A DNA stretch of 64,000 nucleotides from BRH-c25 sp035627615 (lineage in GTDB: Bacteria > Bacillota > Clostridia > Lutisporales > Lutisporaceae): positions 1 through 64,000 of the forward strand of contig DASPLL010000057.1 of NCBI GenBank assembly GCA_035627615.1, given 5' to 3'. Position 1 is the first letter of the stretch. The number at the start of each line of letters is the position of its first letter. Positions 1-8,965 of this stretch are shown in pieces. The notes beneath the pieces were generated by a model, which saw only the letters and a list, made by a program, of their open reading frames with translations, did not search any database and was not told the DNA's origin. The translations under genes and the position numbers were made by a program.

Positions 1-206
1 ACATGTACCCTGGAATGAACAAGGTGATGCAAGCGGCAGGAAGGGTCATAAGGTCGGAATCAGACCGCGGGGTGGTACTTCTCATAGATGAAAGATTTGG
101 CAGCAGCCGCTACCTCAGCATGTTTCCCCAGGAATGGCTGCATAATAAAAGAGTAAAAGGTCCCGAAGAGCTTGGCAGGATATTGGAAGAATTTTGGGAC
201 GGATAA
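1..206 (+). CDS. DinG/Rad3-type ATP-dependent helicase, C-terminal end (partial)
   Basis: Only the last 67 or so codons are present; the gene begins upstream of the window and the frame is read from base 3. The fragment contains QAAGRVIRSESDRG, the helicase motif VI with its arginine finger that is typical of the DinG/Rad3/XPD superfamily 2 helicases, followed by LLIDERF and a short C-terminal tail (SMFPQEW) seen at the end of DinG-like proteins. Such enzymes unwind DNA 5' to 3' using ATP. The subfamily (DinG with or without an exonuclease domain) cannot be judged from this end alone. The gene ends just before a palindromic intergenic element. Confidence 0.8.
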   Translation, partial: MYPGMNKVMQAAGRVIRSESDRGVVLLIDERFGSSRYLSMFPQEWLHNKRVKGPEELGRILEEFWDG

Positions 207-210
207 ATAT

Positions 211-347
211 AAGATTGCGCAGCAATCTTCCAGGTACAGGGTGCGAGGTTCGAGGTACGAGGAAAGGCCGGGTATTCCTTATGGGTCCAGGTCCGTTCCC
301 CCCGAACCCCGCACCTCGTACCTCGAACCTGGAATGTCGCAACATTC
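211..347. repeat. Heptad-arm palindromic element 1
   Basis: The element has an outer hairpin at 211-229 (8-bp stem, 3-nt loop), then a left arm made of 7-bp units at 234-261 (such as GTGCGAG GTTCGAG). A central module follows that contains GGGTATTCCTTATGGGT (270-286). The complementary right arm at 311-331 is again in 7-bp steps (GCACCTC GTACCTC), and a second outer hairpin lies at 332-347. The two arms pair imperfectly because the words are shuffled. The central 17-mer recurs exactly, on the opposite strand, in the element at 14311. It lies between a helicase gene and an acetyltransferase gene and may also act as a terminator. Confidence 0.85.
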
Positions 348-398
348 TACTTTTATGCTATAATAAATTAATATATTAATTAACAGGAGTTTTTATAT

Positions 399-1307
399 AT
401 GGGCACTATTTCAGTTGAAAATATGAAAACCTTCTCTGATACCGTATCAGACATGTATACTCTTTTTTTTAGAAAATACCCTTTTATGAAGCCTTTTCTC
501 ATGAACATTTTCCTGTTCAGCTCCGGTAATATCGGTATAATCATTAAGGAAGCGGGTATGGTTTCAGGAAAGTTTTCCGTATTCCGAAGCACTGAAGGGA
601 ATATAGTCAGGGAAGGAATCGAGGCTGGTATTGCCGTTAAGATTACATTAAACAGGAAGCACTATGAGGATATGATGCAAAACAGGAGGAAATATATGGA
701 GAAACCCTATAAGCTGCTCAAATTTTTTCCTGCCTTTTTAAAATCGGTGTCTATCGACAACAGAAGCCTGAAGGAAACTTCACTGACAGGAAATAAAGTG
801 AATTTAAGACCCGGTGATGAAAGTGACTTCCGTATGCTCTACAAGTGGTACAACGATAATGAACTGAACAAGCTGGCTGGCTGGAACGATTCAAGAGTGA
901 CAGCCGAAAAGCTGAGGTACAATATGTCAAGGAGCTTCGGATATGACCCGATGAACCTTATGATAGACAACGAAGAAGGAATGCCCATAGGCACTATACA
1001 GCTCTATGATTTTAATGAGCAGGACAAAAGCTGTAAGCTGGGCATAAGGATAGGAGACAGGAACTACTGGAGCAAGGGCTACGGTGAGGATGCAGTAAGA
1101 ACACTGCTTGAATATGCTTTTATGAAAATTGATATGTACAGGGTGACCTTAAAGGTATATGAATATAATGAGAGGGCAGTCAAGTGTTATCTCAAATGCG
1201 GCTTTCAGAATGAAGGCAGAACAAGACAGTCGGCCTATATTGACGGGAAGTTCTATGATGAGATAATAATGGGAGCTTTAAAGAGTGATTTCTTAAAACT
1301 AAAGTAA
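399..1307 (+). CDS. GNAT family N-acetyltransferase with N-terminal extension
   Basis: A 302-residue protein. Residues ~130-295 form a RimJ/RimL/SpeG-type GNAT domain: it opens VNLRPGDESDF, has the beta-strand region GTIQLYDF, the acetyl-CoA pyrophosphate loop region RNYWSKGYGEDAV and the NERAVKCYLKCGFQNEGR segment typical of N-terminal or small-molecule acetyltransferases. The first ~120 residues are not part of the GNAT fold; I do not recognise them. A ribosome binding site (aggag) lies about 10 bases before the ATG. The acetyl acceptor cannot be deduced. The gene stands alone and is followed by a strong hairpin shared with the convergent small gene downstream. Confidence 0.75.
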   Translation: MGTISVENMKTFSDTVSDMYTLFFRKYPFMKPFLMNIFLFSSGNIGIIIKEAGMVSGKFSVFRSTEGNIVREGIEAGIAVKITLNRKHYEDMMQNRRKYMEKPYKLLKFFPAFLKSVSIDNRSLKETSLTGNKVNLRPGDESDFRMLYKWYNDNELNKLAGWNDSRVTAEKLRYNMSRSFGYDPMNLMIDNEEGMPIGTIQLYDFNEQDKSCKLGIRIGDRNYWSKGYGEDAVRTLLEYAFMKIDMYRVTLKVYEYNERAVKCYLKCGFQNEGRTRQSAYIDGKFYDEIIMGALKSDFLKLK

Positions 1308-1319
1308 TATAAAAGGGAA

Positions 1320-1350
1320 AATAGACTTGTCATTGACAAGTCTATTATTT
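1320..1350. terminator. Bidirectional rho-independent terminator
   Basis: A perfect 12-bp stem (1320-1331 with 1335-1346) with a 3-nt loop lies between the convergent acetyltransferase gene and the small minus-strand gene. A-rich and T-rich flanks allow it to work in both directions. Its right half overlaps the stop codon of the small gene. Confidence 0.8.
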
Positions 1351-1521
1351 ATGCCCCATATCTTTCATATCCTGCATCATATCAGATACCCTGAAGTATG
1401 CATTTCTAGCTGAACGTGAAACCCTTTTGCGTGTTTTTGAACTCAGTGCAGGGATTAAAGCCATTCCTGCCATTGCGCCTATGGCTCCCCAAGCCATCAT
1501 GCTTCTGGATGCTCTTCGCAT
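1345..1521 (-). CDS. Small YtxH-like membrane-associated protein (58 aa)
   Basis: A short reverse-strand reading frame of 58 codons with a good ribosome binding site (AAAGGAAG, about 9 bases before the ATG). The product starts with MRRASRSMMAWG, then a hydrophobic, glycine- and alanine-rich stretch (residues ~8-26) able to span or lie on a membrane. A basic segment (KTRKRVSRSARN) and a C-terminus rich in Met, Asp and Lys follow. The layout resembles the small YtxH/gas-vesicle-like stress proteins of Firmicutes, but the similarity is by composition and layout only. Coding support comes from the ribosome binding site, the sensible protein pattern and the convergent terminator. Function unknown. 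Confidence 0.55.
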   Translation of the reverse strand: MRRASRSMMAWGAIGAMAGMALIPALSSKTRKRVSRSARNAYFRVSDMMQDMKDMGHK

Positions 1522-1666
1522 AACGATAGCACTTCCTTTCAGGTTTTATGTAGGTTTATGAGTGTGTTGTATTTATAGGTTGCTTTTTTTAATATTAATT
1601 AAACCATGAAAATATTAGTAAATAAATGCCAGTCCACTTATCCATAGGCAGTCCGGAAGAATTGGA

Positions 1667-2593
1667 TTATCTGCGCAGACCGCAATAGCACTCATCAATT
1701 GACTTTTCCGCTAATTCTATATATTGACTCATTTTTTTATCCATTGGATGGTTTTTGAGCTTTATCCATCCAATTTTCATGATGTCTTGATGGCCTTCAA
1801 TAGGAATTGAGATGATGCTGTCTTCGATAATGCCGTCCAGCAGGCAGCCTGAGCCGATATTGTAGCAAAGAGAGTGACTGATCAGGTTGTTCATTGTTGC
1901 ACGATCCGAGACATAGACCATATTACGCGAATTATTGACAGTCAGTACTTCTTCTGCAAAATTCAGGGAATCGCTATTCTGCTCAAACGATAGGCGTGGA
2001 TAATGAGCTAATTGGTTGATAGATATTTTGGGAAATTGCGCCAGGGGATGATTTTTGCTCAAAAAGACATGGGGCTTCATGGTCTTGATCAGGTGAAACT
2101 CAATACCTTTACTGCCAAGCATGCGCAGCATAAAGTGTTCTGCTGCGGTGGAAAGGGAGATGAAGCCAAGGTCACTGCGCTGTGTGAAGATATCATCAAG
2201 GACTTCAGAGGTTTTTCCTTCTCTGATATAAAGCTTATAATCATCATGCTCCTGGCAATTTAAATATTTGATAAATGCACCGACTGTGAAAGCGTAATGT
2301 TGAGCAGAAATTGCAAACCGGAAGGTTTTATTGGGTGCCTTGCGGGAAAAACGTGTTTCGATGTTTTCGACCTTTTCTAAGAGCTGCTTGGCATAACAAA
2401 GAAGTTCAATACCATCGGATGTAAATTGAAGGCCTCGGTTGATACGTTCAAAAATTATAATACCAAGCTCATTTTCCAAGTCTTTGATGGCTTTACTGAT
2501 ACTGGGCTGAGTTATGAATAAACTCTGAGCCGCTTTACTTATCGAACGATATTTGGATATTTCCACAATATAACGAAGCTGTTGTATGGTCAT
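1667..2593 (-). CDS. LysR-family transcriptional regulator
   Basis: A 308-residue LysR-type regulator of normal family length. The N-terminal winged helix-turn-helix reads MTIQQLRYIVEI, then SISKAAQSLFITQPSISKAI; the C-terminal part is the usual two-lobed effector-binding domain. The open frame runs about 86 codons further upstream, but the start at 2593 is chosen because AGGAGGAATT lies 10 bases before it and LysR homology begins exactly there. It is divergent from the leucine-dehydrogenase-like gene, the classic LysR arrangement, and a dyad of the T-N11-A type lies between them. It therefore probably controls the 2871-8923 cluster. The effector is unknown. Confidence 0.92.
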   Translation of the reverse strand: MTIQQLRYIVEISKYRSISKAAQSLFITQPSISKAIKDLENELGIIIFERINRGLQFTSDGIELLCYAKQLLEKVENIETRFSRKAPNKTFRFAISAQHYAFTVGAFIKYLNCQEHDDYKLYIREGKTSEVLDDIFTQRSDLGFISLSTAAEHFMLRMLGSKGIEFHLIKTMKPHVFLSKNHPLAQFPKISINQLAHYPRLSFEQNSDSLNFAEEVLTVNNSRNMVYVSDRATMNNLISHSLCYNIGSGCLLDGIIEDSIISIPIEGHQDIMKIGWIKLKNHPMDKKMSQYIELAEKSIDECYCGLRR

Positions 2594-2769
2594 AAAAGAA
2601 ATTCCTCCTAATGTTAATTCATAGAAAAAAGTTATAGATATGATAGAATTATACCATTTGTTGTTTAATAAATTAAGTGATAATATCAAAACTATAAAGA
2701 ATAATTTAATAATTAGAACAATTAAAGCAGTACCTGGAACCTGGATGTTATCTTTCAACTGATACTCAA

Positions 2770-2790
2770 TACATAGAAAAATACTATGTA
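2770..2790. promoter_or_regulatory. Candidate LysR operator (T-N11-A dyad)
   Basis: A perfect inverted repeat, TACATAG-N7-CTATGTA, lies in the 277-base gap between the divergent lysR and dehydrogenase genes, 80 bases before the dehydrogenase start. T at 2774 and A at 2786 are separated by 11 bases across the dyad centre, which is the known LysR-family box geometry. Binding by this particular LysR is inferred from position. The rest of the gap is AT-rich and I see no convincing -35/-10 pair. Confidence 0.55.
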
Positions 2791-2870
2791 AAATTACTGT
2801 TGTGCTCATTTGGGTTGAGGATATTGCTGAAGCAAAATTAATAAATAACATTTTGAAGGAGTGATTTAGT

Positions 2871-3953
2871 TTGGTACAGTCTATATTTGAGGTTTTACAA
2901 AATGAAGAATATGAAGAAATAGTTTATGGATACGACAAGTATTCAGGAATGAAGGCTATTGTTGCAATTCATAATACTGCGTTAGGACCCGCTTTCGGCG
3001 GAACAAGAATGATGCCATATAAAACTGAAGAGGACGCTTTAAAGGATGTATTACGCCTTTCAAAAGCTATGACCTATAAGAATGCTGCAGGTGGAATTAA
3101 TTATGGCGGCGGCAAGGCAGTAATAATTGGTGACCCAAAGGTTGATAAAAATGAGGATTTGTTAAGGGCTTTCGGCCGCTTCATTGAAGGGCTTGGAGGT
3201 CGTTATATTACAGGGGTTGATGTAGGTACCGATGAGGATGACATGGTTATCGTTCATCAGGAAACAAATTATAACGTTGCACTGCCGGAAAGTTATGGCG
3301 GCGGCGGCAGCACTTCCGCAGCAACAGCTTATGGATTGTGCCATGGTATAAAAGCAGCTGCAGAAGAAGTTTTTGGCGATTCATCCTTGAAAGGAAAGAA
3401 AGTTTCAATACAAGGAGTTGGACATATAGGATATGTACTTGCAAAGTATCTTATAGAGGAAGGCGCAAAAGTAGTTGCATGCGATGTAAATGAAATAAAT
3501 TTAAAGAAGGCAAAAGATGATTTAAATATAGAAATTGTTAGTCCGGAAAAAATATATGACCAGGAAGTTGATATTTTTTCACCGTGTGCGCTGGGCGGAG
3601 TGCTTAATGACAGCACCATACCAAGATTAAAGTGCAAGCTTATAGCAGGTTCAGCCAATAATCAGCTGGCTGACGAAATAAAAAACTGCAGGATGATTGA
3701 AGATAGAGGGATTGTCTTTGCTGTTGATTATATATTAAGTGTAGGCGGATGTATTAACAATACGCATCAATTCTTGGGTTATAACCGTGAGAGGGCATAC
3801 GGTCAAATTTATCATAATATTACAACCAATATTAAAGATGTCTTGAAAACCTCAAAAGAAAAAAAGATATTAACTGTAGAAGCTGCAAGGAATTTGGCCG
3901 AACATAGGATGCAGATGGCTGTTAACCGGAAAAGCTGGTATTTGAAAAAATAA
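2871..3953 (+). CDS. Leucine/branched-chain amino acid dehydrogenase-like enzyme
   Basis: A 360-residue Glu/Leu/Phe/Val dehydrogenase family member, closest in pattern to leucine dehydrogenase. This enzyme class oxidatively deaminates amino acids to 2-oxoacids with NAD. The MTYKNAA segment carries Lys70 and GGGKAVI carries Lys82, matching the two active-site lysines known from Bacillus leucine dehydrogenases. The NAD-binding Rossmann motif is GVGHIGYVLA (about residue 190). Start TTG at 2871 is preceded by GAAGGAG at 8 bases; no ATG fits. First gene of a cluster with a DapA-like aldolase, two carriers and an M20 hydrolase. The substrate could be a modified amino acid rather than leucine, since the partner genes are not those of leucine catabolism. 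Confidence 0.85.
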   Translation: MVQSIFEVLQNEEYEEIVYGYDKYSGMKAIVAIHNTALGPAFGGTRMMPYKTEEDALKDVLRLSKAMTYKNAAGGINYGGGKAVIIGDPKVDKNEDLLRAFGRFIEGLGGRYITGVDVGTDEDDMVIVHQETNYNVALPESYGGGGSTSAATAYGLCHGIKAAAEEVFGDSSLKGKKVSIQGVGHIGYVLAKYLIEEGAKVVACDVNEINLKKAKDDLNIEIVSPEKIYDQEVDIFSPCALGGVLNDSTIPRLKCKLIAGSANNQLADEIKNCRMIEDRGIVFAVDYILSVGGCINNTHQFLGYNRERAYGQIYHNITTNIKDVLKTSKEKKILTVEAARNLAEHRMQMAVNRKSWYLKK

Positions 3954-3965
3954 GGAGTGATTATT

Positions 3966-4880
3966 ATGGCTTTAAGCCTGGAAGAAAAGAAAGCAAGACT
4001 TTATGGTAATCATGTTCTGACAGTTACACCTCTTAATGAAAAGGGGGAAATTGACGAAGCCTCAACCAGAAGTTTAGTAAACTTTGTTATAGAAAAAGGA
4101 GTAAATGGCATTCTGACACTTGGCAGCACCGGTGAGGTTTTTGCACTTACAGAGGCAGAAAGGAAAAGCTTTGTCGAAATTGTAGTTGATCAAGCAAAAG
4201 GCAGAGTACCTGTAGGAGTAGGAGTAAATGATTCGTCAAGTGATATTAGCGCCCTTCTTTCAAGGCATGCAGAGAGTATAGGTGCAGATTACATATTTAC
4301 CTGCCCGCCTTATTACCATCCACACAGGGCAGAGGGAATATACAGGCATATAAAATATATCAGTGATTCTGTGGCTTTGCCTATAATGGTATACGATGGA
4401 GGAGCAGGGACTGAAATACCTCTTGATCTATTAAAGAAGATGGCAGATACGATTCCTAATATGGCATGCGCAAAGCTTTTCATACCATATCCGGAGAAGA
4501 TTTCCATGTATGAAAAAGCAACAAATGGCAAGCTTGCAGCATGGTCAGGACATGATCAGATGAATTTTCTTATGCTGCTGCAGGGAGCAAAGGGAATGAC
4601 TTCTGCTGCCAGTAACGTTCTTCCAAGAGAACAAACCGATATGTTTAATTATATTAATGAAGGGAAGCTGGCTGAAGCTAGGAAAATATTCTATGATAAG
4701 GTTGCTCCATTAAATGCTATTGCTTTTGCTAATGTGCTGCAGTACCCCCAGTGTTATAAATTGGCATTAAAATGGATGGGGATTATTGAAAGTGATACAT
4801 GCAAGGTTGTAATGGAGCCTATTTCAGAGATTAGAAGGCGGGAGCTCAGGGCGGTAATGGAGTATATACACCTAATATAA
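3966..4880 (+). CDS. DapA/N-acetylneuraminate lyase family aldolase
   Basis: A 304-residue (beta/alpha)8 class I aldolase of the dihydrodipicolinate synthase / N-acetylneuraminate lyase family. Visible family motifs are LGSTGEV (pyruvate carboxylate binding), Tyr143 in IMVYDGG and the probable Schiff-base Lys170 in ACAKLF. The start is set at the ATG at 3966, 6 bases after AAGGAGTG, rather than the in-frame GTG at 3957 that lies inside the ribosome binding site. It begins 12 bases after the dehydrogenase gene and is not near lysine biosynthesis genes, so a catabolic aldolase cleaving a 4-hydroxy-2-oxoacid into pyruvate plus an aldehyde is more likely than lysine synthesis. This assignment is inference. 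Confidence 0.82.
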   Translation: MALSLEEKKARLYGNHVLTVTPLNEKGEIDEASTRSLVNFVIEKGVNGILTLGSTGEVFALTEAERKSFVEIVVDQAKGRVPVGVGVNDSSSDISALLSRHAESIGADYIFTCPPYYHPHRAEGIYRHIKYISDSVALPIMVYDGGAGTEIPLDLLKKMADTIPNMACAKLFIPYPEKISMYEKATNGKLAAWSGHDQMNFLMLLQGAKGMTSAASNVLPREQTDMFNYINEGKLAEARKIFYDKVAPLNAIAFANVLQYPQCYKLALKWMGIIESDTCKVVMEPISEIRRRELRAVMEYIHLI

Positions 4881-4901
4881 TCATGAAAAGAGTAGGAGTT
4901 A

Positions 4902-6188
4902 ATGAAAAGTCGCTTAAGTGAAAAAAATAAAGTTTTTTTATATATGTTAGCAGCAATGGTACTAGGTTATCTTCCATGGTACAATTTTTCAGCAGTTTCT
5001 AAATACATAGCTGCAGAATTTAGCCTTACCGTGAACCAAACGGGTATTATAATGGCCTCTTTTCAAGCAGGATATGTAGTAGTTGTTTTAGTAACAGGAT
5101 GGCTGGCAGATCGTGTTGGTGAAAGAAAAGTGGTAGCCTGGGCTACTTTATGTACAGCAATATTTTCCACATTGTTTGCATTCCTGGCTAAAGATTTTAC
5201 AAGTATATTGATACTAAGGCTTATCACAGGTCTTTCTGCAGGTGCAATATATATTCCGGGAATGGCCCTTCTTTCAAGTTGGTTTCCACCTGACGAAAGA
5301 GGTAGAGTACTCGGAGCATATACAGGCGCCTTAACACTGGCTTATGCAGGCGGCTATTTCGTTGCAGCACCTATAGCTGCGGCATATAATTGGCGTTATG
5401 GCATGCTTTGGACGTCGTTACCGGCATTTATTGCAGCTTTCATTGTTTTCTTCCTTGTAAAGGAGAAACCATCGGATATGTTTGAGAATGTGAAAGCGGT
5501 ACAAAGGATAAAGGGCGAACAGGAAATACAAAAATCTGCACCTGGGAAAGAATATGCAGGGCCAATTTTAATTACTACAGGCTATATGGGCCATATGTGG
5601 GAACTTTACACATTCTGGGGATGGATAGGGCCTTTTATGGTTGCGTGCTCTTTAGCATCAGGTTATGATGAAGCACAAGCCGTAGCAATTGGAGGCCAGT
5701 TAGCTGCTTTTATTATATTACTTGGTGTACCGTCAGTATGGCTTGCAGGTATCGCGGCTGATAAAATCGGGCGTACGAAGACAATTATTGTGTGTGCCTT
5801 TAGCAGCCTTATCATGGAGTTCTTCTTCGGCTATCTATATGGCAAATCATTGGCTATTGTTGTAATTGTGGGACTTTGGATCGGATTTTGGGTTGTCGCA
5901 GACTCAGCAATATATAAAGCAGGTATGACCGAAATGGTAAACAGGGAAATCCGGGCTACTGCACTCGGGGTAGAGTCTGCATTCGGGTATTTTATGACTA
6001 TATTATCCCCTTTTATTTTCGGTAAGGTATTAGATAGAATGAACCTGGGAATTAAAGACGCAACATTAGCTACAAACTGGGGATTACCATTTTTGATCCT
6101 GGGAGCAGGTGCGCTACTAGCCCCCGTTTCGATATTTATTTTAAGGCGATTACCGCAAGCGAAGCTTATGAGTAATGGAAAGATGTAA
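4902..6188 (+). CDS. Major facilitator superfamily transporter
   Basis: A 428-residue protein with about 12 hydrophobic segments arranged 6+6 around a charged central loop (residues ~185-215). The loop between segments 2 and 3 has the MFS signature GWLADRVGERKV. The pattern resembles the anion:cation symporter branch, which takes up organic acids, but I cannot fix the substrate. It starts 21 bases after the aldolase gene behind AGTAGGAGT, so it is probably in the same operon. It likely imports the substrate or exports a product of the dehydrogenase/aldolase pair. Confidence 0.85.
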   Translation: MKSRLSEKNKVFLYMLAAMVLGYLPWYNFSAVSKYIAAEFSLTVNQTGIIMASFQAGYVVVVLVTGWLADRVGERKVVAWATLCTAIFSTLFAFLAKDFTSILILRLITGLSAGAIYIPGMALLSSWFPPDERGRVLGAYTGALTLAYAGGYFVAAPIAAAYNWRYGMLWTSLPAFIAAFIVFFLVKEKPSDMFENVKAVQRIKGEQEIQKSAPGKEYAGPILITTGYMGHMWELYTFWGWIGPFMVACSLASGYDEAQAVAIGGQLAAFIILLGVPSVWLAGIAADKIGRTKTIIVCAFSSLIMEFFFGYLYGKSLAIVVIVGLWIGFWVVADSAIYKAGMTEMVNREIRATALGVESAFGYFMTILSPFIFGKVLDRMNLGIKDATLATNWGLPFLILGAGALLAPVSIFILRRLPQAKLMSNGKM

Positions 6189-6272
6189 ATAAAAGTTGAG
6201 TCAATATGTTTATGAAAGAGAGGAGTTGAAAATAAAAACATAAATAACAGCAGAAGCGGAAAGGAGATGTAA

Positions 6273-7475
6273 ATGAAACAAAAGCTAGAGAAGTTAGCAG
6301 AAAAGTATCATGATGAAATTGTCAAAACAGCTTCAGAAATGATCCGGATTAACTCTCAATCAACGAAAGAGGCTGAATTTGCTCAGTATGTTGTTAAGAA
6401 AATGCAGTTCCTGGGCTACGATGAGGTTGTGGTTGACAATTATGGCAGTGTGTTTGGTACGGTTAAAGGCTCCGGCGGAGGAAAATCCATGACACTCAAC
6501 TGTCATCTGGACGTTGTGGATGAAGGCGATGCAGAGAAATGGACTTATCCGCCGTACAGCGGTGCCATTGCTGAGGGCAAGATTTGGGGGCGGGGCGCTT
6601 CTGATACAAAGGGCACTTTTGCAATTCAGCTTTATACGCCAATTATCCTGAAAAAAGCCGGACTTTTGCCGAAGGGAGACATTGTAGTAGCCGGTGTGGT
6701 TAGCGAAGAAATTGCCGGTTTTGGTGCCACTATGCAAACTCGTGATAATTATAAGCTTACAGATTACGCAGTCATTGGAGAAGCAACAGAAAATGATCTG
6801 GCTATTGGCTGCCGGGGCAGATTTTGCGCAGTGGTTACGATTAAGGGCAAGTCCTGTCATGCTTCACTTCCCCATGTAGGGAAAAATCCATTTGATTTTT
6901 TGGGTCAATTTCTTGTTGATCTTAAAAAGGTAGAATTGGGCAAGGACGAGTTGTTTGGTTCCTCAACGATGTCTGTAACCAATATTACCTCATCTGAAAA
7001 GGGTACAAATATCATTCCAAATGAAGTAGTGGTCTATATCGATTTCCGACAATCTGCAGAGGATACTGAGCAGGTCGTCCTGGCCAAGCTTCAAAAAGTT
7101 ATTGACGGCTGTATGTTGGACGACATTAAGGTGAGCTTGAAAGCACTTTATTTTCCCTTGACTACTTACACCGGATTTCAAGGTGAAGGGTACCAGGGTG
7201 AATATCCGTTCAGCGTAAGTCCAGAGGAACCTTACGTTAAGTTATGCAAAAAGAGCATCGAAGAGGCTGTAGGACATCCTATTCAAACGAAAGCCTGGAT
7301 TTTTGCAACAGATACCGGACACTATGCCGCTAAAGGCGTGAAATGCATCGGTTATTCTCCGGCCGAGATCAGGCTTTGCCATACTACGGAGGATCATATT
7401 GATATTGCTATGATGAAAGAAGGCACTTTAGGCTATTTGGCGTTAACACTGGCACTGGCCAATCAAGAAAAATAA
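6273..7475 (+). CDS. M20 family metallohydrolase (ArgE/DapE/YgeY-like)
   Basis: A 400-residue M20 amidohydrolase or peptidase. Metal-site residues appear in order: His78 and Asp80 in LNCHLDVVD, Asp111 in GRGASDTKG, Glu145/Glu146 in SEEIAG, Glu170 in IGEATEN and a C-terminal His in CHTTED. A dimerisation (lid) domain fills residues ~180-290. The pattern is close to the YgeY-type hydrolases that deacylate amino acid derivatives. An AAAGGAGATG ribosome binding site precedes the ATG. It is followed 14 bases later by a YfcC-type carrier, which suggests that the carrier brings in the N-acylated or dipeptide substrate and this enzyme releases the free amino acid for the upstream dehydrogenase. This pathway order is inference. 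Confidence 0.87.
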   Translation: MKQKLEKLAEKYHDEIVKTASEMIRINSQSTKEAEFAQYVVKKMQFLGYDEVVVDNYGSVFGTVKGSGGGKSMTLNCHLDVVDEGDAEKWTYPPYSGAIAEGKIWGRGASDTKGTFAIQLYTPIILKKAGLLPKGDIVVAGVVSEEIAGFGATMQTRDNYKLTDYAVIGEATENDLAIGCRGRFCAVVTIKGKSCHASLPHVGKNPFDFLGQFLVDLKKVELGKDELFGSSTMSVTNITSSEKGTNIIPNEVVVYIDFRQSAEDTEQVVLAKLQKVIDGCMLDDIKVSLKALYFPLTTYTGFQGEGYQGEYPFSVSPEEPYVKLCKKSIEEAVGHPIQTKAWIFATDTGHYAAKGVKCIGYSPAEIRLCHTTEDHIDIAMMKEGTLGYLALTLALANQEK

Positions 7476-7489
7476 CGGGAGGGAGAGAA

Positions 7490-8923
7490 ATGTCTAGAGA
7501 TTTGGAAAAGAACAGTAAAGAGAAGAATATTAAAAAGGCAAATAAAGAAATTAATCCCTTTGTTTTAATTTTTGGTGTTGTATTTGTTTGTGGGCTCTTA
7601 ACATTTATAATTACTCCAGGTACCTTAAAGGATGGAGTATATACGGCACTACCCAGAAATGCATTTAATTTCAATAATTTCTTCAATATTTTCAGATCCG
7701 TTCCTTATGGGTTAAAAGATTCGGCCAATATAGTAATTTTAATTTTGATCGTTGGCGGTGCTCTGGGTATTTATAAAAAGGTTGGTGCCATTAATTCCGG
7801 AATCAGTACATTGGTTCACAAGTTCGGCAAATCTTCACAAACCTTGCTCCTGGTTGTTTTGATCACAGTTTTTTCTGCCATAGGCGGTTTTCTTGGATGG
7901 ATTGAGACCTTAATTCCCTTTATCCCGCTGGTTATCGCAACAGTATTGGCCTTAGGCTATGATTCCATGACAGCGGTAGCTGTCTGCATACTCGGAACTA
8001 TGGGCGGTTTTGTTGCAGGACCGACCAACCTTTACACAGTGGGTGTCTGCAATGGCATATTGCAAAAAATGGGTATCCTGCCGGAAGGCGGAGATATTTT
8101 TGTAGGTTTGGGCTACCGTACTCTTATATGGGCCATTATAACCTTGATTACAATAATTTATATACTTATGTATGCCAATAAAGTCCGCAAGGATCCCGGC
8201 AAAAGTCTGGTAGCCGGCACTGATACCTCTGATATAGAAATCGACACCACAGATCCTGAAGCCTCAAAGATGACCACGCGTCATGGGCTGGTGCTCCTGA
8301 CAATCGTGGGCGCTTTGATTCTGACAATCATTGGCATGAAATATGGCATCAATGGTGTGAAATGGGGCGTTGATGAAGTATCGGCAGTATTCTTTTTTTC
8401 AGCATTGCTGTCTGGTTTTATTTGCAGAATGGATCCCAGTGATTTTTCTGATACATTTATTGCCGGGGCGGCCGGCGCAATAAGTGGTGCCTTGGTCGTT
8501 GGCGTAGCTCGTGGTATCTATTGGGTATTTAACGCAGCTAATATTAACGCAACCATTATTCACTATGGTACTGAGGCTCTGAAAGGGACTTCTCCTTTAG
8601 TGGCCGCAATGGGAATTGTTATTTTGTCCAGTCTTGCAGATGGCTTGATTCCTTCCGGCAGTGCCAAGGGTGCCATACTGAGCCCAATTGTTGTACCTAT
8701 TGCTTTAAGCTTGGGCTTGACTTCCCAAACCACTGTTTTGGCTTACCAGTTTGGTGATGGTATTACTAACATGTTCTGGTTCAGCTATGGTACTTTGCTG
8801 ATATTCCTGAACTATGCTAAAGTGCCGCTAAATAAGTGGTATCGCTTTGCTTTGCCAATACTGGGAATATTCTTCCTGATGGCATTTATTTTCCTGGCCG
8901 TTGCTATTAAAATCGGATATTAA
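7490..8923 (+). CDS. YfcC/DcuC-superfamily membrane carrier
   Basis: A 477-residue polytopic membrane protein with 11-13 hydrophobic segments. After a basic cytoplasmic N-terminus (about 25 residues), INPFVLIFGVVFVCGLLTFI begins the membrane part. Conserved patches such as LGWIETLIPFIPLV and LIPSGSAKGA match the YfcC / C4-dicarboxylate anaerobic carrier family, which includes predicted amino acid antiporters. Its role would be uptake or exchange of an anionic or amino acid substrate for the neighbouring M20 hydrolase. The operon ends right after it at a strong terminator (8966-9005). Confidence 0.83.
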   Translation: MSRDLEKNSKEKNIKKANKEINPFVLIFGVVFVCGLLTFIITPGTLKDGVYTALPRNAFNFNNFFNIFRSVPYGLKDSANIVILILIVGGALGIYKKVGAINSGISTLVHKFGKSSQTLLLVVLITVFSAIGGFLGWIETLIPFIPLVIATVLALGYDSMTAVAVCILGTMGGFVAGPTNLYTVGVCNGILQKMGILPEGGDIFVGLGYRTLIWAIITLITIIYILMYANKVRKDPGKSLVAGTDTSDIEIDTTDPEASKMTTRHGLVLLTIVGALILTIIGMKYGINGVKWGVDEVSAVFFFSALLSGFICRMDPSDFSDTFIAGAAGAISGALVVGVARGIYWVFNAANINATIIHYGTEALKGTSPLVAAMGIVILSSLADGLIPSGSAKGAILSPIVVPIALSLGLTSQTTVLAYQFGDGITNMFWFSYGTLLIFLNYAKVPLNKWYRFALPILGIFFLMAFIFLAVAIKIGY

Positions 8924-8965
8924 AGAAAAAGTAACAAGAATTATTCAGGAATTGATATAATTGAG

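Noticed and set aside
1667..2851. LysR protein with an 86-residue N-terminal extension
   Set aside because: The extension is a chance open frame through the AT-rich promoter region; AGGAGG sits just before the internal ATG at 2593, where family homology begins.
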